Source of the DNA: Lumnitzera littorea | Lineage: Eukaryota > Streptophyta > Magnoliopsida > Myrtales > Combretaceae | DNA length: 64,000 nucleotides | Assembly: GCA_024138015.1 (NCBI GenBank) | Contig: JAMXBB010000011.1 | Location: 71,686,962-71,750,961 of the forward strand | Reading direction: 5' to 3' | Shown here: one piece after another, positions 37,567 through 48,462 of the stretch | Numbering within the stretch: position 1 is the stretch's first letter | How the letters are laid out: each line of letters opens with the position of its first letter | Translations under genes and position numbers: made by a program | The notes under the pieces: model-generated | The model's input: only the letters and a program-made list of their open reading frames with translations | Databases searched by the model: none | Told to the model about the DNA's origin: nothing

Positions 37567-37936
37567 TGTAAGTCTTTAACAGAGGATCCTGCAGAGTATA
37601 GATTGGCTATGGATAGTGCAGGAACAAAAAGATGTATATTGGATTGAGAGAAAACGAATACTTAGAGTATATTGAAGTGTGTTTGTTATAGAGGAAATGA
37701 TAAAAGTGACTCTTATGGTCTCCTAATTCGTATTTATGCTACTAAAGCCTGTAACCATATATAATGCCACCTAAGTAACTAACAGATTAGAAATTCTACA
37801 CGTGCAATAATAATATGATGATATAGTAAGATGCTAATGCAAACTAAACTACTAGTGATGATGCAAACTAATCTAATCTAAACTAGAAGTGTTGATGCAA
37901 GCAAATATAAATACAAGGCTCTTAATTATATTTACA
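37567..37936 (-). repeat. 3' LTR (minus sense) of the copia element
   Basis: 370 bp, TGTAAATATAATT...CTTACA on the minus strand. It matches 49552-50009 but has about two fewer copies of a 33-bp internal repeat. Confidence 0.9.
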
Positions 37937-37956
37937 TGCTCCCCTCAAGTTGGGGC
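37937..37956 (-). other. Polypurine tract of the copia element
   Basis: Minus strand caacttgaggggagca sits directly before the 3' LTR, the classic TTGAGGGGGAG-type tract of plant copia elements. Confidence 0.8.
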
Positions 37957-38860
37957 TTCTTAAACCTAACTTGTCATTGATGAAGCGAAGAGTGGTTAGC
38001 AAAAAGGACTTGGTTAGTGAATTGGCAAGTTCCAACTATGATGAAACATGAAGGATTTTCAATTTCCTGACCTGAACTTGATCTCTTGTAAAGTGGATGT
38101 CAACAGAGATGTATTTAGTGTGATTATGAAGGCAAGGGTTCTTTGCTATCAATTATGCAAACCTGTTATCACAACAAAGATGTAAAGGAAATGGAATATC
38201 AATAGAAAGATCTTGTAAAACATATGAGACCTAAAGAAGTTCTTTAGTGGTAGACGCTAAACTCTTATATTCCACTTCGGCGCTTGAGGTTGCAATTGTT
38301 CATTGTTTCTTACATTTCTAAGGGACAAGTGCTGGACCAAGAAATATGCAATGATTACTGATTGATTTGCCGTTGATAGGACAAGATGCTTAATCACTAT
38401 CAAAGTATCCTAAAAGAGACAATGAATTGTTAGTAGGATAATAAAGACCAAGTGATGCAGTTCCTTTAAAGTATTTAAGTAAACGAAACACTCCTTGTAA
38501 ATGTGATGTTCTTAGAGAGGTTAGAAATTAACTAAATCTATGGACTGCAAATGCAATATCAGGTCTTGTTAGAGTTAAGCAAAATAATCTACCAACTAGA
38601 TGATGGTAAAAAGAAGGATTAGAGAGTGGTTAACCAGAAGAATTATCATATTTTACACCAAACTGCACTGGGTTAGAAATTGGTTTAGAACCCATGAGCC
38701 CAACATGAGTCAAAATAGAAAGTAAATACTTACACTGATTGATTAAAAGACCTACAGGTGTGTGATACAACTTTAGATAGAGAAAGAATTGTACATGATC
38801 AAGATCTTTGATTGTGAACTCAGAATGTAAATCATGCTTTAAGGTTGTAATTGAAGATTC
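37950..38860 (-). pseudogene. Copia RT C-terminus and RNase H
   Basis: Minus frames read 'TIKDLDHVQFFLYLKLYHTP' (about 38815-38760), NQCKYLLSILTHVGLMGSKP, HHLVGRLFCLTLTRPDIAFA (about 38605-38550), 'FRLLKYFKGTASLGLYYP' (about 38490-38440), 'LLGYFDSD' (RNase H, about 38408), TIATSSAEVEYKSLASTTKE (about 38305-38245) and 'KYISVDIHFTRDQVQ' (about 38120-38080). The order and spacing are standard. A few stops interrupt an otherwise readable frame. The RT part continues at 41111 beyond the solo LTR. Confidence 0.85.
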
Positions 38861-38865
38861 ATTAG

Positions 38866-41105
38866 TGTCAAGTGTGGTTTTTTCCTCTTGGTTCTTTTTA
38901 AATTAAGCTTTTTTAAACTGATTAGCACTAAACCTTACTCATCTAATATTGACCTTTGATTGTAGTTTAAAGAAAACTAGTTTTTAATTTAAAAATGCCT
39001 TGGAGTCGTCATCTGGCCAAAGTCAGGAAGAAAGTTAAGTTATAACCAATTTATAACCAATTGGATGAATTGGTTATAATTTAGCTACCAGTTTATCGAT
39101 TAAATCAATTTATAAAACGGTTTTTGAAAACCATAGATCTAGATCCAAGAGTTAATATTTTAAACCCTAAACAGGTACAACTTTTTAATTTTCTAATTTT
39201 AAATTTTCTTTTCAATAATACTTTTCTTCTATTTCTAAACGACTAATCATATTACATGCGACTTAAACTAATTATTTTACATGAATATCTACAAAAATGG
39301 AAAAAAAAAACTTTTCATATTTTAAGTCATCTCATACTGACGTAAGAGTGCCTACGTACCTATTATTCGGGATTAGACTTTCGTAGTTCATTTATGAAAA
39401 TTTTAGCAGGTGATTTGATTTTAATTTTTGAAAAAAGGTCGAATTTACATTTTTACTCTGTTCAATTTATCCAAGGAAATTCTCCTAAAGGTTCTTAATT
39501 GATGTTTTATTTTTGGAAACTCTAAAATAGTCTTAATTTGGAAAGAGTTCATTCATTTTCATTTATTTTTAGAAAACTCGATTTTTCTAAATGTCAAAAC
39601 AATTTTTATTCACTAACCTATTTATTTATTTTTATTTTTAATATATTACCTTATTTATTTTATTACTTATCTTATCTATTTCTATTAAACTAAAAAATAA
39701 TAATAAATAGACTACTTCTTTTTTTTCTTCTCTTTTTCTTTTTTTTTTTTTCATTTCTTCCTTTTTTCTTTTTTGTTTTTTTTCTTTTTTCTTTTTCTCA
39801 TTTATTATTACATTTACAAATAAAAAAATAAATAAAATTAAAAAGAGAGAAAAAAAAGAAAAACAATAAACCAAGTCAGCTTGGATTGGCTTCGGATCGG
39901 CTCAAATGGCTCAAAGGCGACTCAGATCGACTCAAGGTGGCTCGGTTGGCTCATTTCGACTTATATTGACTCGGTCAACTTAAGAACGGCTTAGTCAGCT
40001 CACGTCAGTTTGGATCGGCTCAAAGGCAGCTCAATTGGCTTACTTCAACTTGGGATCAGTTCACTTCAGCTTTGTCAGCTTCGATCGGATCACTTCGACT
40101 CGAATCGTCTCACTTTGACTTAATTGGCTTCGGTTGACTCTCTTTGACTCAAATCAGCTCACTTCGACTGGGATTGACTCGTGTTAGCTCGGAAAATCTG
40201 ATGGTGGTAGTTTTCATCAAAAAACACCGTAGGAGATGCTATCCTAAAGAGGAGAGGAACTGTGCTAGTGAGAGGAAGCTTCAATTTTTATTTTTCTAAA
40301 ATGTTTCGAAGTTTTGTTGTGTGTTTAAAATGAAGAGTAAACCCTTATTTATAGTTTCTATGGTCGAGTTAAGAATGAAAAATATTAAATGCAATATGAT
40401 TTCCTTCCATGTTTGGGTTGGGTGAACCTGGACAACATGTGATGACAAATACAAAGCCACACGCATAGGAGTGTGTCTAACATGCATAGGAGTGTGTCTA
40501 ACGTGTACATTGTGTATCTAACGTACATAGGAATGTGCTTACTATACTTATAAGTGAGTTGGTAAATGATGTAGCAATGATACGGTGATGAAGTGAGAAA
40601 ATAAAATAAAAGATGCATTTTGCACTTTCAATGGATTGAATCGAGGATCTCCAAGTCATGCAGAATCAAGGATCTCCAAGTCATGCAATATCAAGTCCAA
40701 GTGCTTATCCAGTTGGGTTGTTGGTTTTTTTTTTTAATTCATATGTGTAATAAAATTAAACATATGAACTAAGTCAACCTAGGCCAGATTCAAATATAAG
40801 CTTAGGCCCAATGATCCTTTTTTTTTTTTATTTTACCTAAATTAAAAAAAATTATATTCTATTAAACTAGCTAAAAGATTTATTATTTTCTAAATCTTCC
40901 ATTTTTTGTATTTTCCTAAATTTTAAATTTTTGTGATTTTTTCTAAATTTCTTTTTTTTTTTCATTTTTTCTTAATTTCTTATTTTTTGTGCTTTTTCCT
41001 ATTTTCCTTTTTTTTTTTGAAAATTTCCTAATTTAGGACTCTTTAATCTATTTTAAAAATTAAAAATTAAAAAATAAAAAAGGGGGCAAAAATGAGGTAT
41101 CTACA
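38866..41105 (+). mobile_element. Ogre-like solo LTR nested in the copia RT active site
   Basis: It runs TGTCAAGTGTGG ... GAGGTATCTACA (2240 bp), with attag (38861-38865) and attaa (41106-41110) on either side. Across it the copia RT frame is continuous: FYVDD-like residues on the right flank, then 'ESSITTLKHDLHSEFTIKDL' on the left flank (minus sense). The left 0.8 kb matches the LTR at 1005-3737. No coding region is present, so this is one LTR left by recombination between the ends of a full element. Its tail is a series of T-rich runs ending in 'gggggcaaaaatgagg'. Confidence 0.8.
39875..40200 (+). repeat. Degenerate short tandem array of ggctca/gactc words in the solo LTR
   Basis: About 325 bp are built from variations on tcggctcaaatggctcaaag and 'cacttcgactcgaatc', with words recurring roughly every 10 to 20 bases. 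The repeat is old and degenerate. The corresponding part of LTR 1005-3737 (about 2005-2100) has related words ('gggtcggctttgg') but not this array. Confidence 0.65.
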
Positions 41106-41110
41106 ATTAA

Positions 41111-41907
41111 TGCTACTTATCAACATAGAATAATATTGTAAGAAATATAGTTGAATCATGTTAAACAAATAAATAATAGTCACACTTTAACTGCCTAAAA
41201 CCTTATTTTTCCAAAAAATTGAGACTTCCAAGTTCCATTGGCAGGAAGCTTACTTCAAACCATAAAGGGACTTTTTTAAGTTTACAAACCTAATTTGTTT
41301 GAGCCTTTGAGTAACCTAAAGGTAGATGCATATATATTTCCTTAACTAAATGCCTATGGAGAAACGTATTGTTGATATTTATTTGGTATAATAGCCAGCC
41401 TATAGCAACAACAATTGCTATAAAAATCCTTATTGAACCAAGCTTAGCCACTAGTGAAAAGGTGTAAGTATAATCCTTACTTGATACTTGTGTAAACCCT
41501 TTAGCAACCAATCAAGCTTTGTAACGCTCAATGAAACCATCTAGATTGTATTTAACTTTGTAAATCCACTTATTGCCTATTGCTTTTTTTCCTTTAGGAA
41601 GATTAGTGAGTTCTTAGGTACCATTTTTCTCTAAAGCCTCTATTTCTTGATTCATTGATGTTATCCACTTGTTATGTTTAATAGCCTCTAAATAACAACT
41701 AGGTTCTAAGCCAGTCAACACATTAGCTAAAGAAGCTATATAATCTGGTGGATAAATGTAGAATTGGTGCATTGAGAAGAGTGGATGATTTGTATTAGAA
41801 CTAAGTTGACTAGTAGATGAAAAATAAAAGTTTGATGATGAATGCTTGTTTTGTGTAGAATGTATAGAATGGATAAAATCATCTAGTGATCTTGGTAGAT
41901 GTCTCAC
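41111..41907 (-). pseudogene. Copia RT, N-terminal part
   Basis: Minus frames: ALEKNGT-like start preceded by CYLEAIKHNKWITSMNQEIE (about 41700-41640), then MVAKGFTQVSSKDYTYTF (41511 on), GWLLYQININNTFLHRHLVK, 'EIYMHLPLGYSKAQTN', 'VCKLKKSLYGLK' (about 41290-41250) and 'LTILFYVD' close to 41115. These are the expected copia RVT_2 blocks; the conserved Asp in 'QLDVNNAFLHG' reads as Asn. The next codons lie across the solo LTR. Confidence 0.85.
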
Positions 41908-41939
41908 TCTACTAGAACAATGAAGTCTTGACTGATTAG

Positions 41940-42924
41940 TTATGTATTAACTGTTGTATCGAACTCTGTATCAATAATAGAACTGTGCCTTGATTGAGTA
42001 CTAGTAAACACTTCATCTGATCCGAGAGAAACTGGTGAATGAACCAAGGTTGACACTGGGAACTCTCCTAAATCTATTTGCAAATTATCTTTAAAGGGAA
42101 AGATGTGTTTATAAAATTTTACATCTCTAGTAGCAAAAATTTTCTTTGTAGAAAGATCATAAACTTTGTAACCTCTTTCGTTGTGTATGTAACCCAAGAA
42201 AACACATTTTAATCCTCTGGCTTTAAGTTTATCAGTAAGAATTTGTTGTTAAGCAACGTAGCATAGAAAACCAAATGTTCTGAGATAATTATAATTGGGT
42301 TAATGCTTGAAGAGTAATTCATATGGACTTTTCCAATTTAATAAAGAAGTTAGCATTCCATTGATCAAATAAGTTGCAGCCAAAATGCGTTCACTCTATA
42401 ATTCTTCAGGTATATTAGTATGCACTCATATGGCTCTAGAAGAATCAAGCAAATGCCTATGCTCTACCTTACCATTTTGTTGAGGAGAATATGTTATGGA
42501 TCTTTGATGCACTACTCCTAATTCCTCAAATGATTTCCTACAAGAAAAAGATAAGAACTCCATCCCATTATCAATTCTTATTATTTTAAGAGTAGTATGG
42601 AATTGATTTTGTAATTGTTTAAAGAAAACAGTAAGAGCTGAACAAACTTGAGATTTATTGTTTAACATAAAAGTCCAAGTGCTTCTACTAAAATAATCTA
42701 GAATGGTTAAAAAATAGTTAACTCCTATCAAAGATGTTACTCTATAAGGTCCCTACAAGTCAACATGTATCAAATTGAGAGCAAGTTGTGAATGGGAAGT
42801 ACTTCGGACAAAAGGAAATCTATGAATTTTATAAACATTGTAAGTATCACAGCAAAAATCTTTTAACTTAAGAACATGACAAAGTCTCAAATCTGAAACT
42901 TATTTAAGGAGATATGACCTAACT
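41940..42924 (-). pseudogene. Copia integrase
   Basis: Minus sense: the GAG_pre-integrase tail ('LRLCHVLKLKDFCC') abuts the gypsy insertion at 42924. The core runs FLTILDYFSRSTWTF (first catalytic Asp, about 42710), IRIDNGMEF (second Asp, about 42570) and SPQQNGKVEHRH (Glu, about 42470), so the DD35E triad is recognisable. The C-terminal block GYIHNERGYKVYDLSTKKIF (about 42195-42135) leads to 'TRDVKFYKHIFPF'. An internal break occurs between 42426 and 42197. Confidence 0.85.
42920..42924 (+). repeat. Target-site duplication of the gag-protease gypsy (taact; partner taacc at 47877-47881)
   Basis: Flanking pentamers match at four of five bases, with a C/T difference at the last. Confidence 0.65.
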
Positions 42925-43900
42925 TGATAGGAATCATCCTTCAATTATATCCAATCCGAGGTTGACCGATCCCAGTCCGAGGCCCATCAAGTGTTGCTGA
43001 GGATAAACTAATAACAAAAGACTGAGGGGAAGAAAAAGAGACACTTGGCACTAAGTTTGTCTTCTATCAAGAAGACGAGAGACTACATGGTAGAGGACTC
43101 AAGGCTAAAGAACCACTCAGTACAGCACCGAGAGACTAGTGCTGACTAATTTTAGAACTTAGTAATTATGGGCCGACCTTTCTAGTGTCTTAGACAAGCA
43201 ATGCGAGACTTTAGAGACTCTTCCTCAGACTTGGACATCTAACTGCCAACCCCGACCAATTCGGATCCTGCTTCTTCTAGGACAAGCTAAGTGACTTCAT
43301 GCCAACTCCTATTAAATGTACAGTTTTGTATTCTTATACATATTTTCCTTATTTTATTTATGGGTCCAAGTCTTTAGGGTTTAAGGCCTTGTATATTATT
43401 TGCAATTTTGCTACTAGGGTTTAAGACTTATTATAAAAAGCAACATTTATAAACATCAGAGACATATACGAAATTAGATAAGATAGAAACATATGAACAA
43501 AGATAATCATATTTTACAGTGAAAACTTTCCTCTTTTGAGTAAGGTTACACTTGAGCTCTTAGAGTTTATTTTGCCGGATTATTGAGTATTGATTAGACT
43601 TTTTAATCTTTCTCGTGTTCTTATCAATCTTACTCTTAAGATTGTGGTGAATACTTTGTTTGAGTAAGTTCGTGAGTTATATTTAATCTCTCATTTGAAT
43701 CTTAAGTGATATTTAATGTTCATGAGTCATATCGAACCCTATATTGAGCTCAACCTCTAACTGTGTTTGTGTCTTGGTGTGTAATATCCATACACATTTA
43801 CATCCAAAAACCCCTTATTCTTACTCTCTATTTCCCGTTCTCACTTGAACCCAGATTGCATCATCTCCCTTTCGAGATCTGTTGCTTGCTATATGCATCA
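42925..43900 (+). repeat. 5' LTR of the gag-protease gypsy
   Basis: TGATAGGAATCATCC ... CTATATGCATCA, directly followed by gc and the PBS. It aligns with 46902-47876 with many base substitutions, so the insertion is old. Confidence 0.9.
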
Positions 43901-43903
43901 GCT

Positions 43904-43920
43904 TGGTATCAGAGCTTTGG
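43904..43920 (+). other. Primer-binding site (tRNA-iMet type)
   Basis: tggtatcagagctttgg lies three bases after the 5' LTR. TGGTATCAGAGC is the complement of the initiator methionine tRNA 3' end. Confidence 0.85.
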
Positions 43921-45480
43921 GGAGACACGCATGTTAGTGTTATTCAAAGTTTGTTTAGCCATTTGAACATCTGTTTGTCGTCAATTTGAGGTAGTGTGTT
44001 TGTATTTTTAGTAGTCGTAGTATTGTGTTGCTGTAGAGTCGAGTAACAGTGCTTTCAATAGTTGATTCTAGTTGTTGTAGAAGTGTTTTTTAGTTGTGGG
44101 TAGTTGCAAGAAGCCGAGTAATGGTTGTTTCTAAGTTACCGTTATTATGTTTTGTTGTTTGTTCAATTTTCTCTAGAAATTGCTGTACGAACGAGAATGT
44201 TTGAAGATAGTGTCAACAATAGTGGTGATAGTCCCCGTGGAAGCTTGGGGAGATGTGTTGATAACATGGAATATCTAATTTAGAATCTCACTGACTTTAT
44301 CCCATAACTCACTGGTTTAGTCAGAGGCTGTAGATATGATGGCCAAGAAGAAAGAAAGGAATGAACACTTACCAGCAGAAGTGCTTCTAATGAACTTGAC
44401 AACGATAAGTGACAGTCGCGAAGAGCTGACGAGCTGAGAAGGAGAGAAAACTAACCTATGTTGAGAAGAAGAAATGAAAGGAGTGTTGACTTTGAAGCAA
44501 ATCAAGAGGCTTGGAGAAGAGAGCAGAGGCCAAGAAGAAATGTGGCTGAGAAGAGCTCCAACAAAAGTGGTCAATCTGAGGTGAACTGACTAGTTCAGAA
44601 TGCAAGGGATGAACCCCGAGCACATGGCCGATGATGGGAATTAGGCTACCGGACCTCTAACTTGTAACCGAGCTCAAGGACTAGAGGGGCTGGTATTACG
44701 AATCCTTCTGTTCCAACCAACCCCTACCGAAGTCGAGTACTTCTTTATCAAGTCACTCTTTATGCTGTACCATATGACCGCCCATTTTTCTATAGTATGC
44801 CGAGTTGATGATTAATTTCTAGCGCCAAGCTAACCAATTACTCAGCATCTTCCTTACCAAGAAGCCGAAAGAGAAAGTCTGGATTGACTACCCATCCCTA
44901 ATTGGACAAGCCCATGTGTTTGTACTTTTTGTCTGCATCTTCTAACAACTTTGCTAATGTAGCATTGCTACATATATAGTATCATGTGCAAAATCCATTG
45001 CACCAATGATTGTTTTTCTTGTATATTCATTTTTCCTCTTTTGTATCTTGTACATTACTTCCTTAGGAAATACTCTTTTTTTCTTTTCCTTTTTAGGCAG
45101 TTTGTCCTAACTTATGGATAAAAATACCCTTGTACTTATAACTGTGACGATATCAGATTATTCTTAATACATTTTTGAGTACTTTTCTTCCTTATGTAAA
45201 TACTGTTTATTTACTCACGGTATTACTCTTATCATTTTCCTTAAATAAGGTTAGGTGGCGAGTAACCTCACCGGACCAATTCATGTGTCATGTTGAATTA
45301 TGCCGTGAGTCCTTGGAAGTTCCATCGGTACGTTATATTCTCTAGAGTTGTCCGTGGGTTTTGCTTCCTATTTTATTCCTCATTTTTACCCTTTTTGCAC
45401 TTTCCCCATTAATCCTTTTCTAAGCTTTTTGTAAGCTTGGATTCATCCAGTGACTAGCCTTGTCTATTCTTGGTTACGGT
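43921..45480 (+). other. Leader between PBS and gag of the gag-protease gypsy
   Basis: About 1.5 kb with no intact frame. 44170-44720 has a moderately GC-rich, gag-N-terminus-like composition ('gatagtccccgtggaagcttgg'). 44900-45440 is T-rich. I recognise no domain here. It may include a decayed gag start or an insertion of other DNA. Confidence 0.4.
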
Positions 45481-46398
45481 TCGTAACAACTAAGGACTTG
45501 ATAATATCAAGCTTAAACTGCCAACCTTTAGTAAAAGTAGCCGACCTGAAGAGTTCTTTGACTGGGTTTCCCGAGTCGAAAAGTTGTTTGAGTGCTATGA
45601 ATGTGATGATCGAACAAAGGTTAAGCTAGCTTCATTATCCCTTATTGAATATGCAAGTCTTTAGTAGGATAAGTTAGTTGCCAAGCGTAATATTGAAGGA
45701 GAAGACTCGATCAAAACTTGGAGGCTTATGAAGCGATTGATGAGTTAGCACTTTGTGTTAACCTACTTCAAGCAAGAGATGCTCTATGCTTTTTAGCACT
45801 TGAGACAAGGTTGAAACACCGTTGAAGAGTATTTGCAAGAGTTCGAAACTCTAATGACAAGATACGAGATATCAAGCTACAGGACTGTACCATTGCTAGA
45901 TTCCAGAGTGGACTTTGAGACAACTTTGCGGACATAGTTGAATTATAACCATTCAACTCATTAGATGAGCTGATCAATTTAGCATTAAGGGTGGAGAGAT
46001 AGAGGAAAAGATGGCATCAGAGGCCAACTAGTCAACCTCAACAAGGCAGCCTTGAGCCTGAGAGGTATGTCAAGAGAAAAGGGCTAGAGAAGAAGATGGA
46101 GAGAGGCAACTCTAGCCAACTTGATCATGCCGAGATAAGGAGGGTCGAGAAAGAAAAGGTATTAAGTAATAAGGCCCAAGATGTAAAGTGCTTCAAATGC
46201 TTAGGCTATGGATATATTGTATCCCAATGCTTGAATAAGAAGGTCATGGTCTTGAAAGGCGAAAGACTGAATGCTCAAGTAGAAAGTCAGAGTGACAAGA
46301 GTTTAGAAGACAAGTTGATAGAAGATGTCTATGTCGAAAATCTAGATGAACTCTTAGCCATGGCAACACGAGCTGACCTAAAGGCAAACTTCGGATAA
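45481..46398 (+). pseudogene. Gypsy gag with zinc knuckle
   Basis: The Retrotrans_gag domain reads RVEKLFECYECDDRTKVKLA (about 45571-45630), 'KTWRLMKRLMS' (about 45712-45745), 'LTYFKQEMLYAF' and 'NTVEEYLQEFETLMTRYEI' (about 45817-45870), matching the gypsy gag order. It ends with an intact frame (46096-46398) carrying the knuckle CFKCLGYGYIVSQC, where the His of CCHC reads as Tyr. The charged linker VESQSDKSLEDKLIEDVYVE follows. Stops break the first half. Confidence 0.8.
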
Positions 46399-46860
46399 AG
46401 GGAAATTTTATTTCATATTCAATGTTTGGTGAATGAGTAGACTAGTTCCCTAATTGTTGATGGAGGAAGTTGCACCAATGTTGTCTTTGTCGAGTTAGTG
46501 GAGAAGATGAAATTACTGACCTATCCACATCCTCAACATTATGGATTGAAGTAGTTTAATGACAAGGGTATGGTCTATATGCATAAAAGAGCTTGAATAA
46601 AATTCACGGTGAGGTGGTATGAGGATGAGATTGAATTTGACATGGTCCTTATGAATGTTGTGAATTTACTTCTTGGCTGACTATGGGAATATGATGCGAA
46701 AGTGATCCATGATGGCTTCCTCAACACTTACACTATTCGAAAGGATAGGAAGAGCTATTGCTTGACCCCTATGAGTGTTGAGGAAATCCATAAACATTCA
46801 GCACTCATGGTGAAGCGAAAAGGGAAGAGAAGTTTGTTTGGCATTTCGGCCTGTGCCTAA
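46399..46860 (+). pseudogene. Retropepsin-type gypsy protease
   Basis: LIVDGGSCTNVVFVELVEKM at about 46458 contains the aspartic protease site (DGGS in place of DSGA/DTGS). 'KVIHDGFLNTYTIRKDRKS' and 'CLTPMSVEEIHKH' near 46700-46800 match the segment downstream of the protease in plant gypsy polyproteins. There are internal stops. The frame ends at about 46860 with no RT following. Confidence 0.75.
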
Positions 46861-46901
46861 TATTTAACATCCAGGATGACTTCCTTTCGAACTCACGGTA
46901 A

Positions 46902-47876
46902 TGATAGGAATCAACCTCCGACTATATCTAAGCTAAGTGTGACTGATCTTAGTTTGAGGTCGATCAAGTTTTGTTAAGGACAAACTAATAACAAAAGACC
47001 GAAGGGAAAAAATGGAGACACTTGGCACCAAGTCTATCATTTGCTGAGAAGATGAGAGACTACATGGCAGAGGATTCAAAGCGAAAGAATCACTTGGTAC
47101 GGTACTAAGAGACTATTGTTGACTAATTCTAGAATTTGGAAATTATGAGTTGACTTTTCTAGTATCTCGGCTAAGTAATGCGAGACTTCAGAGACTCTTC
47201 CTCGGACCTGGACATTCAACTGCTGACCTCGACCAATTCGGATCCTAGTTCTTTTAGGACAGTTCGAGTGACTGCATGCTGACTCCTATTAAACACATAG
47301 TTTTGTATTCTTGTACATGTTTTCTTTATTTTATTTATAGGTCCAATTCTTTAAGGTTTAAAGCCTTATACATTGTTTATAATTCTGCCACTAGGGTTTA
47401 GGACTTGCTATAAATAGTAACATTTGTAAACATTAGAGACATATACGAAATTAGACAAGACAAAAACTTACGAATGAAGACAATCATTTTTTACAGTGAA
47501 AACTTTCCTCTTTCGAGCAAGGTCACACTTGAGCTCTTAGAGTTTGTTTTGTGGGATTACTGAGAGTTGATTAGACTCTTTAATCTTTCCCATGTTCTTA
47601 TCAATCTTATTCTTAAGATTGTGGTGAACCCTTCATTTGAGCGAGCTAGTGAGTTGCGTCTAACCTCTCATTTGAATCCCGAGTGACATTTAGTATTTGT
47701 AAGTTATATCGAATCTTATTTCAAGCACAACCTCTGACTGTGTTTGTGTCTTAGTGTGTGATATCCATATACATTCACACTCGAAAACCTCTTGTTCTCA
47801 CTCTCTATTTCCTGTTCTTACTTGAACCCAGATTGCATCATCTCTCTTCCAAATCTGTTACCCATTATATGGATCA
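46902..47876 (+). repeat. 3' LTR of the gag-protease gypsy
   Basis: TGATAGGAATCAACC ... TATATGGATCA, followed by taacc. A purine-rich segment at about 46814-46834 may be the polypurine tract, although it lies some 70 bases upstream. Confidence 0.9.
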
Positions 47877-47881
47877 TAACC

Positions 47882-48400
47882 TATCATGAATTAGTTGAAA
47901 ACTTACAGCTTTATTACATCTAGAAATGTTTGCTTCATATACAGGACTATCACATCCTACTATTGTATTTAAAACATAAAGGTCATTGACTACTTTTGTT
48001 GAAGCAACACATCTACTCATCTGGTCCTAAAACATACATATATTGTTAGTAAACATAGCAACTAAGCCTTGATCTTGTGTAATCTTATTCACAAACAAAA
48101 GATTATGAGTAAAACCTTTATCTAAAAAACATTTTTCAATTCCAAATTTGGTAAAATTTTTATAGTACTAGTCGTATCAACTGATTTATGTGATCCATCA
48201 GGTAATTTAACTAGAATAGGTTCCAACAAGTGCTCTGTATGTGTAAACAAACTAACATTAAGGGATATATGATCAGTAGCCGTTGTGTCTATAATCTAAG
48301 AGTTAGAATTTATAACAACTGAATTATAACAATGAGAAATTATGACACAATGCCTGATGAGTGATATTTACTTGCAGCTTGAATTATTTTCACAACTGTT
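47882..48400 (-). pseudogene. Copia protease and start of the integrase region
   Basis: Minus frames read SWIIDTTATDHISLNVSLF (about 48305-48250; the DSGA site has decayed to DTTA), 'VKLPDGSHKSVDTTSTIKIL' and 'VFLDKGFTHNLLFVNKITQD' (about 48140-48080). The sequence then reaches 'VSFQLIHDRL' next to the gypsy insertion at 47881. It continues at 42924. Confidence 0.75.
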
Positions 48401-48462
48401 GTGTTCTATTCATTTAGTTTTCCCTTTCTTTTGAACATTTTCCACATTTCTTGGCACACTTT

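Larger units (their letters stand above)
42925..47876 (+). mobile_element. Non-autonomous gypsy element with only gag and protease, between two LTRs
   Basis: LTRs at 42925-43900 and 46902-47876 are about 976 bp each and align along their whole length. The PBS tggtatcagagctttgg begins at 43904. The 3.0-kb interior carries a gag (about 45540-46395) and a protease (46400-46800) but no RT, RNase H or integrase; after the protease about 100 bases lead to the 3' LTR. It lies in the copia protease/integrase junction. This architecture resembles the TR-GAG class described in plants. Mobilisation would need proteins from another gypsy element. Confidence 0.85.

Noticed and set aside
39638..39874. Minus-strand frame with a Lys/Glu-rich product
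   Set aside because: It is the antisense of a T/C-rich low-complexity run in the solo LTR.
43763..43966. 67-codon plus-strand frame at the LTR/PBS junction
   Set aside because: It spans the end of the 5' LTR and the PBS, so it cannot be a conserved gene.
46814..46834. Purine-rich segment as the polypurine tract of the gag-protease gypsy
   Set aside because: Not annotated separately because it lies about 70 bases from the LTR start instead of adjacent to it.
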